Source of the DNA: Bacilli bacterium
Lineage (GTDB): Bacteria; Bacillota_I; Bacilli_A; RF39; UBA660
Assembly (NCBI GenBank): GCA_022791215.1
Contig: JAAVYQ010000072.1
Location: 1 to 5,487, forward strand
Reading direction: 5' to 3'
Length of the DNA: 5,487 nt
The notes beneath the pieces were generated by a model that searched no databases, was not told the origin of the DNA, and worked only from the letters and a program-made list of their open reading frames with translations. Shown here one piece after another: positions 1-5,076 of this stretch. Positions within the stretch are counted from its first letter, which is position 1, and each line of letters begins with the position of its first letter. The position numbers and the translations under genes were made by a program.

Positions 1-433
1 CGGTCAGGGTTTCCCCCATTGCCGAATATTCCTAACTGCTGTCTCCCGTAGGAGTCTGGGCCGTGTTTCAGTCCCAGTGTGGCCGATCAACCTCTCAGTC
101 CGGCTACGCATCGTCGCCTTGGTAGGCCATTACCCCACCAACAAGCTAATACGCCGCAGGCTCATCTCTAAGCGAAGCTTTAAAGGCTCCTTTAATATTA
201 CTATCACATTCGGTATTAGCAGTCGTTTCCAACTGTTGTCCCCAACTTAGAGGTAGATAACCCACGTGTTACTCACCCGTTCGCCACTGAGTGCAAGATC
301 CACGTCCATCATCTTTCCATTTTTGAGCAAGCTCGCAAACTTCAATCAAATTTCAGTGGGGCACTCCGTTCGACTTGCATGTCTTAGGCATGCCGCCAGC
401 GTTAATCCTGAGCCAGGATCAAACTCTCAATAT
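1..433 (-). rRNA. rrs: 16S ribosomal RNA, 5' part (cut by window edge)
   Basis: This is the 5' third of small-subunit ribosomal RNA, read on the minus strand and cut off by the left edge of the window. Seen directly: the near-universal start AGAGTTTGATCCTGGCTCAG (complement near 407-426), GGCGGCATGCCTAAGACATG, the GTGAGTAACACGTGGGTTA region, and the ACTCCTACGGGAGGCAGCAG motif near the edge. The mature 5' end is set at about 433 by alignment to the usual TTGAGAGTTTG start. The segment is clearly GC-richer than its surroundings. The variant TTAGGAATATTCGGCAATGG after GCAGCAG differs from the common TGGGGAATATT and may help place the lineage. 16S is the first gene of its operon, since the next gene upstream ends in its own terminator. 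An ORF antisense to this region is a shadow. Confidence 0.98.
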
Positions 434-503
434 AAAATCTATTCGATTTTTGGAATTGATTTTGTTTAAATCCTAACTATTAAACTCATTTCATTTTACT
501 TAG

Positions 504-516
504 TTTTCAAAGATCA
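504..516 (-). promoter_or_regulatory. boxA-like rRNA antitermination site in the 16S leader
   Basis: The minus strand reads TGATCTTTGAAAA, inside GATCTTTGAAAACTAAG, about 70 bases before the 16S start. This matches the boxA-like element of Firmicutes rRNA leaders (TGNTCTTTGAAAACT), where the Nus factors assemble to keep RNA polymerase from terminating in the untranslated rRNA. Its place between promoter P2 and 16S fits that role. Leader bases nearer 16S include AAAATC...GATTTT arms that could help form the processing stem, but the partner sequence beyond 16S is outside the window. Confidence 0.75.
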
Positions 517-545
517 TTTCTTGTGCTTTTCTTTGTTGCTCCTAT

Positions 546-574
546 AATATATCAAACTCAGTTCTTATTGTCAA
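546..574 (-). promoter_or_regulatory. rRNA operon promoter P2 (proximal)
   Basis: The -35 box is a perfect TTGACA (569-574). After a 17-base spacer comes TATATT (546-551), one mismatch from consensus, preceded by TGA, which makes it an extended -10. An A-rich stretch directly upstream (AAAAAAAATAAAAAAAG on the minus strand) is placed like an UP element. Transcription should start near 539, giving a leader of about 105 bases that carries the boxA-like site. This is the strongest-looking promoter in the window and is placed as expected for rRNA. Confidence 0.85.
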
Positions 575-606
575 CATCTTTTTTTATTTTTTTTAAGATA
601 TTTACA

Positions 607-629
607 AATTCAGTTTTTACTGAGTTTTT
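607..629 (+). terminator. terminator-like hairpin between rRNA promoters P1 and P2
   Basis: On the plus strand AATTCAGT, a TTTT loop and ACTGAGTT form an eight-pair stem (one G-U pair) followed by a short T-run, the form of an intrinsic terminator. No plus-strand gene feeds into it. On the minus strand the hairpin (CAGTAAAAACTG core, one C-A mismatch) would lie in the P1 transcript but is followed by AATTTG rather than U-rich sequence. It may stop antisense transcription, structure the P1 leader, or be a degenerate terminator. Confidence 0.35.
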
Positions 630-656
630 CAGCCCTTTCTCGGGTTGACGGGTTAT

Positions 657-685
657 ATATTACCACTGTTGTTTTAAAGATGCAA
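657..685 (-). promoter_or_regulatory. possible rRNA operon promoter P1 (distal)
   Basis: A candidate second promoter has TTGCAT (680-685, three of six matches), a 17-base spacer and TAATAT (657-662, four of six) preceded by TGG, an extended -10. A long run of A-tracts lies directly upstream (686-746). Tandem promoters are usual for rRNA operons. The hexamers are individually weak, so this is less certain than P2. A perfect TATAAT also occurs near 746-751 on the same strand but has no recognisable -35. Confidence 0.5.
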
Positions 686-746
686 TACTTTTTTTGAAAT
701 TTTTTAATTTTTTTTCTTTTTTTTATATTTTTTTTAGAAAAAGCAT
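686..746 (-). promoter_or_regulatory. A-tract array upstream of the rRNA promoters
   Basis: The minus strand carries at least five runs of A (about 5 to 8 bases each) separated by one or a few other bases, ending just before the P1 -35 box. Such runs bend DNA and serve as UP elements bound by the RNA polymerase alpha subunit at rRNA promoters. Base composition and position are seen; the activating role is inferred from rRNA promoters in general. With 434-656, this accounts for most of the gene-free interval 434-796, where I see no protein or tRNA gene. Confidence 0.5.
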
Positions 747-796
747 ATTATAAACCCGTTTTTTAATAGCTTTTCTAATTTAGTATATGTTCCTAT

Positions 797-853
797 AAAA
801 AAAAGATTACTATTTATTTACTTATCTTTTGATAAATTTTAAAATAGTAATCT
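797..853 (-). terminator. intrinsic terminator of the DUF402 gene, overlapping its last codons
   Basis: A perfect 12-base-pair stem joins AGATTACTATTT (842-853, inside the gene) with AAATAGTAATCT (804-815, spanning the stop codon region). Inside the large loop a second stem, TTATC-AAAA-GATAA, extends the structure, and seven Ts follow the outer stem. This should end transcription before the rRNA control region. The last dozen or so codons therefore double as RNA structure. Confidence 0.85.
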
Positions 854-1341
854 ATTACTTTTGGATCAAATGGTGGCACTCCAGAACGTTTCATATTTAT
901 TAATGAGGTTAATTCATATTTTATTATTTCATTAATTTCATATGGATATTTCATTATTCTTTTGTGATAGTTATATTCATTCCTATCTAGAACTCTAAAT
1001 GCGCCATCAGCAAATACCCTTAAGTCTAAATCGTAATCGATATATTTAATTACACCATTATCAATTATAAATGGACTTGCTATGTTGCAATAGTAAAATA
1101 GTCCATTTCTTTTTAGTTGTGCTATTATATTAAACCATCTATTTCTGTAAAAGAACATTATGGCTGGTTCTTTTGTATGCCAACTTCGGCCATCTTTTTT
1201 TGTAACTAAGACATTGTTGTTGCCTAATACTATATAATCTTTTTTTATATCTAACACAACTGCTTTATCCCATGTTTTGTATATAAGTCCATTATGTTTA
1301 TAACAGTGAATCTTGATTACGTCTCCAATTTGTATTCTCAT
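814..1341 (-). CDS. DUF402 family protein, Ntdp/YgaC-type nucleoside tri-/diphosphatase
   Basis: This 175-residue protein belongs to the DUF402 family, which includes Bacillus subtilis YgaC, Staphylococcus aureus Ntdp (a cytoplasmic nucleoside tri- and diphosphatase) and the related FomD hydrolases. It matches the YgaC/Ntdp type over its whole length: YKHNG (14-18), GRSWHTKEPAI (51-61), WFN (69-71), YYCNIASPF (83-91), YIDYDLDLRVF (100-110) and LD..E (118-122). The Asn in YYCN and the Asps at 102, 104, 106 and 119 are the likely metal- and phosphate-binding residues by family analogy. Length is normal and there is no signal peptide, so it should be cytoplasmic. The ATG is supported by AAAGAGG seven bases upstream. 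It has its own promoter and terminator and is not part of the rRNA operon. The exact substrate cannot be read from sequence. Confidence 0.9.
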   Translation of the reverse strand: MRIQIGDVIKIHCYKHNGLIYKTWDKAVVLDIKKDYIVLGNNNVLVTKKDGRSWHTKEPAIMFFYRNRWFNIIAQLKRNGLFYYCNIASPFIIDNGVIKYIDYDLDLRVFADGAFRVLDRNEYNYHKRIMKYPYEINEIIKYELTSLINMKRSGVPPFDPKVIDYYFKIYQKISK

Positions 1342-1365
1342 TGATACGCCTCTTTCACTGATAAC

Positions 1366-1393
1366 ATTATATCATAAGAATTTTGTTTTTCAA
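1366..1393 (-). promoter_or_regulatory. promoter of the DUF402 gene
   Basis: TTGAAA (1388-1393, five of six), a 16-base spacer and a perfect TATAAT (1366-1371) preceded by TGA, an extended -10. Transcription should start near 1359, giving a leader of only about 18 bases that begins just before the ribosome binding site. Confidence 0.75.
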
Positions 1394-1414
1394 AATTAAT
1401 CGTTTTTTTTATGT

Positions 1415-1441
1415 AAACTAAAAGAACTTCTTAAGTTCTTT
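1415..1441 (-). terminator. probable terminator after the CHAP protein gene
   Basis: A perfect nine-pair stem (AAAGAACTT and AAGTTCTTT, three-base loop) starts seven bases after the stop codon. The following TAGTTTA is only moderately U-rich, so termination may be partial. The next gene has its own promoter within about 30 bases. Confidence 0.6.
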
Positions 1442-1447
1442 GTAATT

Positions 1448-2911
1448 TTAATAATTTGGTGTCCCATATCCTAAAATGTATCCGCTGTTCATAGGATAAC
1501 TATGTAAACTACAGTCATCATTTAATGTATTACCTTCAACAGTGTAAACAATTCCATTTTCAGCATATCTTACATATCCAGCATGATCTGATACTCCATT
1601 ATAATCCCAGTCAAAGAATATTAAGTCTCCTTCTCTTGGAATATAATCTCTACTTCTAAATAGACTATTATTTATAAACCAATTTGCTCCTTCACTTGCT
1701 CTTGCAAATTTAGGAATTGCAGTATTTAATACTCCCGCTTGATCAGCAACCCATGAAACAAATATGCTGCACCAATCGACTCTACTACTGAATCCATACC
1801 ATGACCAATATGGATATCCACCAATATTTCCAACTTGTGACATCGCTATGTTTACTACATCTACATTTCCTACTCCTGTAGGTTCTATATAATTGTATGC
1901 TAATTCATAAGATCTTTTTTCTGCTGCTCTTCTTTCTTCTTCTTTTTTTTCTTCTTCAATTCTTATTTGCTCTTGTCTTATTTCTTCTTCTTTTGCTTTC
2001 TTTATTTCTTCAATATTTTCTATTTCTGAAATAGCTGGCATACAAGATTTTGTTGGAAGTAATGCTATTGTATTTTCTTCAATTGTGTAAGCTGTTGTAG
2101 GTGTGTTGATTATACTTAATGTTATTAGTCCTACTAATATTAATGTAGGAATTGTATTTATCATAACTTTTTTCTTTATACGTTTTCTTACTCTATTTGC
2201 ATATTTTAATATTGTTTTGTCTATATTAAATTTACTAAATATTTCGAATTCTTCTTCAGTTAAACTTTGAAAGTATTCTTTACTTTTCTTTAATACTAAA
2301 CTTTGTTCTGTTGATGAAACTACCAATGGAGAAAATTCAGAGTATTTTATTAATATGTCTTCTGCTAATTTAAGTGAGTTATGTTCTATATTTTTTAATG
2401 TGTTTTCTTTGAGACTGTATTCTAGTAATTCACTTTCTATTAACATTATAGTTTTATTTTCTAATGAATTTTCAAATTGTTTTTCTATTATTTCATTAAA
2501 TATTTTAAATTCTTTATTTTCTGTGAATACTTTTTTTATTAATTTTTCTTCATATCCCCTAAATATTAATAAATTTTTAAAGTTGGGATTAGTTATATAA
2601 CTTAGTAAAGTCAATGAACAATGTATTTTTTTTAATTCTTTTTCTCCCATTATTTCTTTTATGTTACTTTTTTGTAATAGTTTTAGTATCTCTATGATAT
2701 TTTTTAGTAATACGTCATCGTTTAAATATTCTCTTGCTTCTATTACATTGCTTATTTCATATTCTTTTTCTTCTATTATGTCTATTCCATGCATTAGTGG
2801 GAATATGTATTCTATCCATTTACTTTCTTTTTTCCCTTTTTTTATTTCAGATATCGCTTGATTAAAAATCTCTTTTTGTTTTGATTTATATCTGTTTAGA
2901 TTTTTTCTCAT
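1448..2911 (-). CDS. membrane-anchored CHAP-domain peptidoglycan hydrolase with N-terminal DUF1810-like domain
   Basis: A 487-residue multidomain protein. Residues about 8-130 resemble DUF1810: KWIEYIFPLMHG (31-42), YEI...EAREYL (51-63), IKEIMG (84-89), ELKKIHCSLTLLS (92-104). Residues 131-235 are helical and unrecognised. A basic stretch (RVRKRIKKK, 240-248) precedes one hydrophobic helix (about 249-269), predicting a cytoplasmic N-terminus and an outside C-terminus. A Glu/Lys/Arg-rich coiled-coil stalk (about 296-334) leads to a CHAP amidase/endopeptidase domain (about 348-487). Its likely catalytic residues are Cys381 (DWCSIFVSW), His443 (SDHAGYV) and Glu459 (VEGNT); the GYGTPNY ending is typical of Bacillota CHAP domains. 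All catalytic residues are intact. The ATG has AAGGAGAG six bases upstream, and the gene has its own promoter. CHAP enzymes cut peptidoglycan peptides or amide bonds; the exact bond is unknown here. Joining DUF1810 to an external hydrolase is unusual. CHAP assignment is very secure; DUF1810 is good but made by eye. Confidence 0.92.
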   Translation of the reverse strand: MRKNLNRYKSKQKEIFNQAISEIKKGKKESKWIEYIFPLMHGIDIIEEKEYEISNVIEAREYLNDDVLLKNIIEILKLLQKSNIKEIMGEKELKKIHCSLTLLSYITNPNFKNLLIFRGYEEKLIKKVFTENKEFKIFNEIIEKQFENSLENKTIMLIESELLEYSLKENTLKNIEHNSLKLAEDILIKYSEFSPLVVSSTEQSLVLKKSKEYFQSLTEEEFEIFSKFNIDKTILKYANRVRKRIKKKVMINTIPTLILVGLITLSIINTPTTAYTIEENTIALLPTKSCMPAISEIENIEEIKKAKEEEIRQEQIRIEEEKKEEERRAAEKRSYELAYNYIEPTGVGNVDVVNIAMSQVGNIGGYPYWSWYGFSSRVDWCSIFVSWVADQAGVLNTAIPKFARASEGANWFINNSLFRSRDYIPREGDLIFFDWDYNGVSDHAGYVRYAENGIVYTVEGNTLNDDCSLHSYPMNSGYILGYGTPNY

Positions 2912-2920
2912 TTTATACTC

Positions 2921-2944
2921 TCCTTGTATTGTTCTTTACAAGGA
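2921..2944. promoter_or_regulatory. palindrome over the -10 and ribosome binding site of the CHAP gene, possible operator
   Basis: A perfect inverted repeat, TCCTTGTA - 8 bases - TACAAGGA, with eight-base arms. One arm overlaps the -10 box (2941-2946), the other the Shine-Dalgarno sequence (2918-2925). Because transcription should start near 2934, the upstream arm would mostly not be in the RNA. A DNA operator for a dimeric repressor is therefore more likely than an RNA hairpin. No known regulator is recognised from the sequence. Confidence 0.45.
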
Positions 2945-2969
2945 TATCAAAAAAAATCAACTTTGTCAA
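2941..2969 (-). promoter_or_regulatory. promoter of the DUF1810-CHAP gene
   Basis: A perfect TTGACA (2964-2969), a 17-base spacer and TATCCT (2941-2946, four of six) preceded by TGA, an extended -10. The weak -10 is compensated by the TG element and strong -35. The expected leader is about 23 bases. Confidence 0.75.
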
Positions 2970-2977
2970 ATTTGTGT

Positions 2978-2998
2978 AAAATTCAGTACTACTGTATT
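2978..2998 (-). terminator. weak terminator-like hairpin overlapping the zincin stop codon
   Basis: The minus strand reads AATaCAGT-AGT-ACTGaATTTT: four core pairs, an A-A mismatch, then three more pairs and a four-T run. The TAG stop lies in the loop. The stem is short, so termination is doubtful, but it shares the CAGT...ACTG core of other hairpins here and ends just before the next promoter. Confidence 0.35.
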
Positions 2999-3618
2999 GA
3001 CTTATTATCTTTTAATACTTCTTTTATTATTTTTTCTCCTTTTATTGAAGTATTTAGCATTTTTAATATGTCATTATGGCTATATTTTTTTGTTATTTTA
3101 AGGAATAAATTATAGTAATCTTTATAATCTACATTACCATTTAAAATTTCTTCTTCTGTAGATGTTATTTCGGTTTCTTCGTTGTATTGTTTACTTAAAA
3201 ATGTTGCTACTCCTTCCCAAAGTGGAGTTATTGGAAATAAGCAACTCGAAAATATTGCATTTATTACATGTACAAATTCATGGATAAATGTTTTTTTATA
3301 ATCGTTAAAATTTTCTTTATGATGTATAGTGTTTTTATAGTAACTATATGAAAGTATATATATTTTATATTTTTCTTTTGAACACCATGTAAATCCTATT
3401 ACCCATTCTTGGCATTCATATTCAAAGAATTTTAAGAATATTTTATTTAGTTCTTGTTTTGTAGGTATGATGTCTATTTCAATTTTATTTTTAGGTTCTA
3501 TTCTAAAGAATTTATATATTTCTTCTTTATTGTTTTTTAAATATGTTAGCAATTCTTCAATATATTCTTCGTCTTTTTTAGAGTATTTTATTTCTATGTT
3601 TTCTAATATTTTTTTCAT
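2989..3618 (-). CDS. HExxH zinc metallopeptidase-like protein (gluzincin type)
   Basis: A 209-residue protein with a zinc-peptidase core. HEFVH at 113-117 supplies two zinc-binding His and the catalytic Glu114; PLWEGVATF follows, with Glu135 as the likely third zinc ligand 18 residues later. This HExxH...EG(V/L)A pattern is that of gluzincins such as the peptidase-MA-like families. The N-terminal ~110 residues are mixed helix and strand, rich in Lys and Tyr; the C-terminus (YYNLFLKITKKYSHNDILKML) resembles the helical tail following such cores. There is no signal peptide or membrane segment, so it is predicted cytoplasmic, or exported by an unrecognised route. The ATG has only a weak ribosome binding site (GAG about nine bases upstream). 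The gene starts 33 bases after the S41 protease and probably shares its transcript. The substrate is unknown; zinc-peptidase activity is likely but not shown. Confidence 0.8.
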   Translation of the reverse strand: MKKILENIEIKYSKKDEEYIEELLTYLKNNKEEIYKFFRIEPKNKIEIDIIPTKQELNKIFLKFFEYECQEWVIGFTWCSKEKYKIYILSYSYYKNTIHHKENFNDYKKTFIHEFVHVINAIFSSCLFPITPLWEGVATFLSKQYNEETEITSTEEEILNGNVDYKDYYNLFLKITKKYSHNDILKMLNTSIKGEKIIKEVLKDNKSIQ

Positions 3619-3640
3619 ATTTTACATCTCATTTCATTTT

Positions 3641-3665
3641 AAAAACACAGTTTATTTAACTGCGT
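3641..3665 (-). terminator. terminator or attenuator between the S41 protease and the zincin
   Basis: ACGCAGTT and AACTGTGT form an eight-pair stem (one G-U pair) around a five-base loop, followed by TTTT and then AAAA. The stem begins in the last codons of the protease and includes its TAA. The U-run is short and no promoter is visible in the 33 bases before the next gene, so partial read-through that lowers expression of the second gene is the simplest reading. Confidence 0.55.
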
Positions 3666-4875
3666 TTATAGCCCCTTGTAATTGGGTATCTTCTTCATAA
3701 GGCATATTTTCATAGTATGATCCATTTAATTCTACATCTGGTTTTAGCCCTTTACCATTTATTTTGTTCCCATTTGGTGTAAGCCAATATGCTGTTGTTA
3801 CTTTTATCATTCCTCCTGTATCTAATTTCGCTGTTTCTTGTACTGTTCCTTTTCCATAACTTGTTGTTCCTATCAAGGTTGCATTGTAACTTTCTTTTAA
3901 TGCTGATGCTAATATTTCTGATGCTGATGCACTTCCATTGTTCATTAGTACAGCTACTTTATAATTTCTAGATGTTTTAGTTTTATCTTCATAGAAAGTT
4001 GTTCCACTTTTACTTTCTAATCCATATATGTTTTTTCCTTTTTCTATAAATAATTCCGCGATGCTAACGGCTGAGTTTAGATACCCTCCTCCATTGTTTC
4101 TTACATCTATTACTAAACTTCTTATTCCTTCGTTTTCTAATTCTTCTAATTTTGTTTTGAATTGTTCGTATGTTGTATCTGAGAATGTTGTTATTTGTAA
4201 GTATCCTACTCCTTCATAGTTTGATTTTATTACTGATGGTATGTATACTTGTTTTTTGTTTACCGTTACTACTTTTGTTATTCCGCCTCTAAGTACACTA
4301 ATTTCTACTTCAGATTTTTTAGAGGTTTTTATTAGGTTTGATACTTCTGCTGCTGTTTTTGTTGTTACATCATTGTTTTCAACTTTTATTATTATGTCTC
4401 CTGATTCTAATCCTGCTTCTTTTGCAGGTCCATTTTCAAAGACATTTACTATTAAGATTCCTTCTTCAACTTTTGTTATTTCTACACCTATTCCTTCATA
4501 TTGTCCATTTAGTCTATCAGTTAGGTCTTCTGTTGTTTCTGGATCTAAGTAACTAGTGTATGGGTCACCTACATAGTTATACATTCCTTGTATAGCAGAA
4601 TTTATTAATCCTTTTTCGTCTACTTTTTCTACATAACTTTCTAGTATATTATTGTATGCATTTTCAAATTCTTCTAGGTAGTCTCCTGTTCCTATAAATT
4701 TATTGTTAGATATTACATTTGTATTATGATAAACTACTAATCCTGTGGAAACTGCTACTACTAAGGCTGTCATTAGTATTATTATTGTTACTTCAAATAG
4801 ATTAAATGTTGCAGTGCTCTCCTCTTTTTTTATTTTTGCTTTTTTATTATTTTTTTCTTCGTTCATATGTATCAC
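3652..4875 (-). CDS. S41 family carboxyl-terminal processing protease (CtpA/CtpB type)
   Basis: A 407-residue serine protease anchored in the membrane with its active part outside. A charged N-terminus is followed by one membrane helix (about 27-49). The Ctp N-terminal region includes GDPYTSYLDPE (103-113). A PDZ domain (about 118-205) contains GIGVEI and the GPAKEAGLESGDII substrate-gating segment. The S41 catalytic core includes GYLQITTF, DVRNNGGGYL and GSASASEILASAL. The likely Ser-Lys-Gln catalytic set is Ser317, Lys342 (YGKGTVQ) and Gln346, with the same 25- and 4-residue spacings as Bacillus CtpB. Ctp proteases cleave exposed C-termini of envelope or signalling proteins. It lacks the C-terminal peptidoglycan-binding extension of longer homologues. 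The GTG start lies five bases from AAGGAG; the in-frame ATG three codons later is an alternative. The zincin gene follows closely. The sequence does not show whether it is the ctpA or ctpB equivalent. Confidence 0.95.
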   Translation of the reverse strand: MIHMNEEKNNKKAKIKKEESTATFNLFEVTIIILMTALVVAVSTGLVVYHNTNVISNNKFIGTGDYLEEFENAYNNILESYVEKVDEKGLINSAIQGMYNYVGDPYTSYLDPETTEDLTDRLNGQYEGIGVEITKVEEGILIVNVFENGPAKEAGLESGDIIIKVENNDVTTKTAAEVSNLIKTSKKSEVEISVLRGGITKVVTVNKKQVYIPSVIKSNYEGVGYLQITTFSDTTYEQFKTKLEELENEGIRSLVIDVRNNGGGYLNSAVSIAELFIEKGKNIYGLESKSGTTFYEDKTKTSRNYKVAVLMNNGSASASEILASALKESYNATLIGTTSYGKGTVQETAKLDTGGMIKVTTAYWLTPNGNKINGKGLKPDVELNGSYYENMPYEEDTQLQGAINAVK

Positions 4876-4880
4876 ACTTT

Positions 4881-4886
4881 CTCCTT
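4881..4886 (-). promoter_or_regulatory. ribosome binding site deciding the start of the S41 protease
   Basis: AAGGAG lies five bases before the GTG at 4875 and 14 bases before the ATG at 4866. The other well-supplied genes here have about 6 to 9 bases, so GTG is somewhat short and ATG too long; GTG is preferred. The choice changes only three N-terminal residues. Confidence 0.6.
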
Positions 4887-4892
4887 AGTATA

Positions 4893-4920
4893 ATCATACC
4901 ATAAAGATTTCTTTTGTTAA
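4893..4920 (-). promoter_or_regulatory. promoter of the S41 protease-zincin unit
   Basis: TTAACA (4915-4920, five of six), a 16-base spacer and TATGAT (4893-4898, five of six) preceded by TGG, an extended -10. The start of transcription would fall near 4886, at or just before the ribosome binding site, so the leader would be very short. Confidence 0.65.
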
Positions 4921-5009
4921 AGTTTTATTATTCTATTTTCACATAATTTTACTTTTTGTTTATATTTTAATATTATTATGTATTCTTCTATTAATCTTAT
5001 GTAAGTCAT
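4917..5009 (-). CDS. possible small ORF of 30 codons (uncertain)
   Basis: An ATG-to-TAA frame lies in the spacer of about 200 bases between the 104-residue protein and the S41 protease. It begins MTYIRLIEEY and ends KLCENRIIKL: basic, Ile/Lys-rich and potentially helical. The frame is open for about 15 codons further upstream without another ATG. There is no convincing ribosome binding site, and its end overlaps the protease -35 box. In DNA this AT-rich, 30 open codons can arise by chance, so it is listed as a candidate only. Nothing else gene-like is seen in this spacer. Confidence 0.18.
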   Translation of the reverse strand: MTYIRLIEEYIIILKYKQKVKLCENRIIKL

Positions 5010-5038
5010 CGCATTATCTTTACTTATTAATTTTATAT

Positions 5039-5066
5039 AAAAAGAAAACTCCAGTTTTTACTGAAG
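5039..5066 (-). terminator. intrinsic terminator of the 104-residue protein gene
   Basis: CTTCAGT, an AAAA loop and ACTGGAG form a seven-pair stem (one G-U pair) ten bases after the stop codon, followed by TTTTCTTTTT. This is a textbook Rho-independent terminator and separates this gene from the protease unit. Confidence 0.85.
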
Positions 5067-5076
5067 ATTTTATTTC

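Noticed and set aside
266..469. Plus-strand ORF of 67 codons antisense to 16S rRNA
   Set aside because: It lies almost wholly inside the 16S gene on the opposite strand, so its sequence is explained by rRNA conservation, and it has no ribosome binding site.
746..751. Perfect TATAAT as a third rRNA promoter
   Set aside because: No acceptable -35 hexamer at 15-19 bases upstream, and such hexamers are frequent in this base composition.
434..796. tRNA or other RNA gene upstream of 16S
   Set aside because: No cloverleaf, no GGTTC-type T-arm and no compact GC-rich fold is present; the interval is promoter and leader sequence.
1359..1374. Small inverted repeat TGATA-N6-TATCA over the -10 of the DUF402 gene
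   Set aside because: Arms are only five bases, made of the -10 sequence itself in AT-rich DNA, so chance is the better explanation.
2355..3115. Plus-strand ORFs of 60-80 codons (2355-2600, 2661-2861, 2924-3115)
   Set aside because: They mirror AT-rich minus-strand genes, give Ser/Phe/Ile-rich low-complexity products typical of antisense shadows, and lack ribosome binding sites.
3467..4556. Plus-strand ORFs opposite the zincin and S41 protease, including a 103-codon frame at 4241-4552
   Set aside because: The minus-strand genes have intact catalytic motifs across the same bases. The plus frames are Leu/Phe/Ser-rich shadows without promoter or ribosome binding site, and two of them overlap each other.
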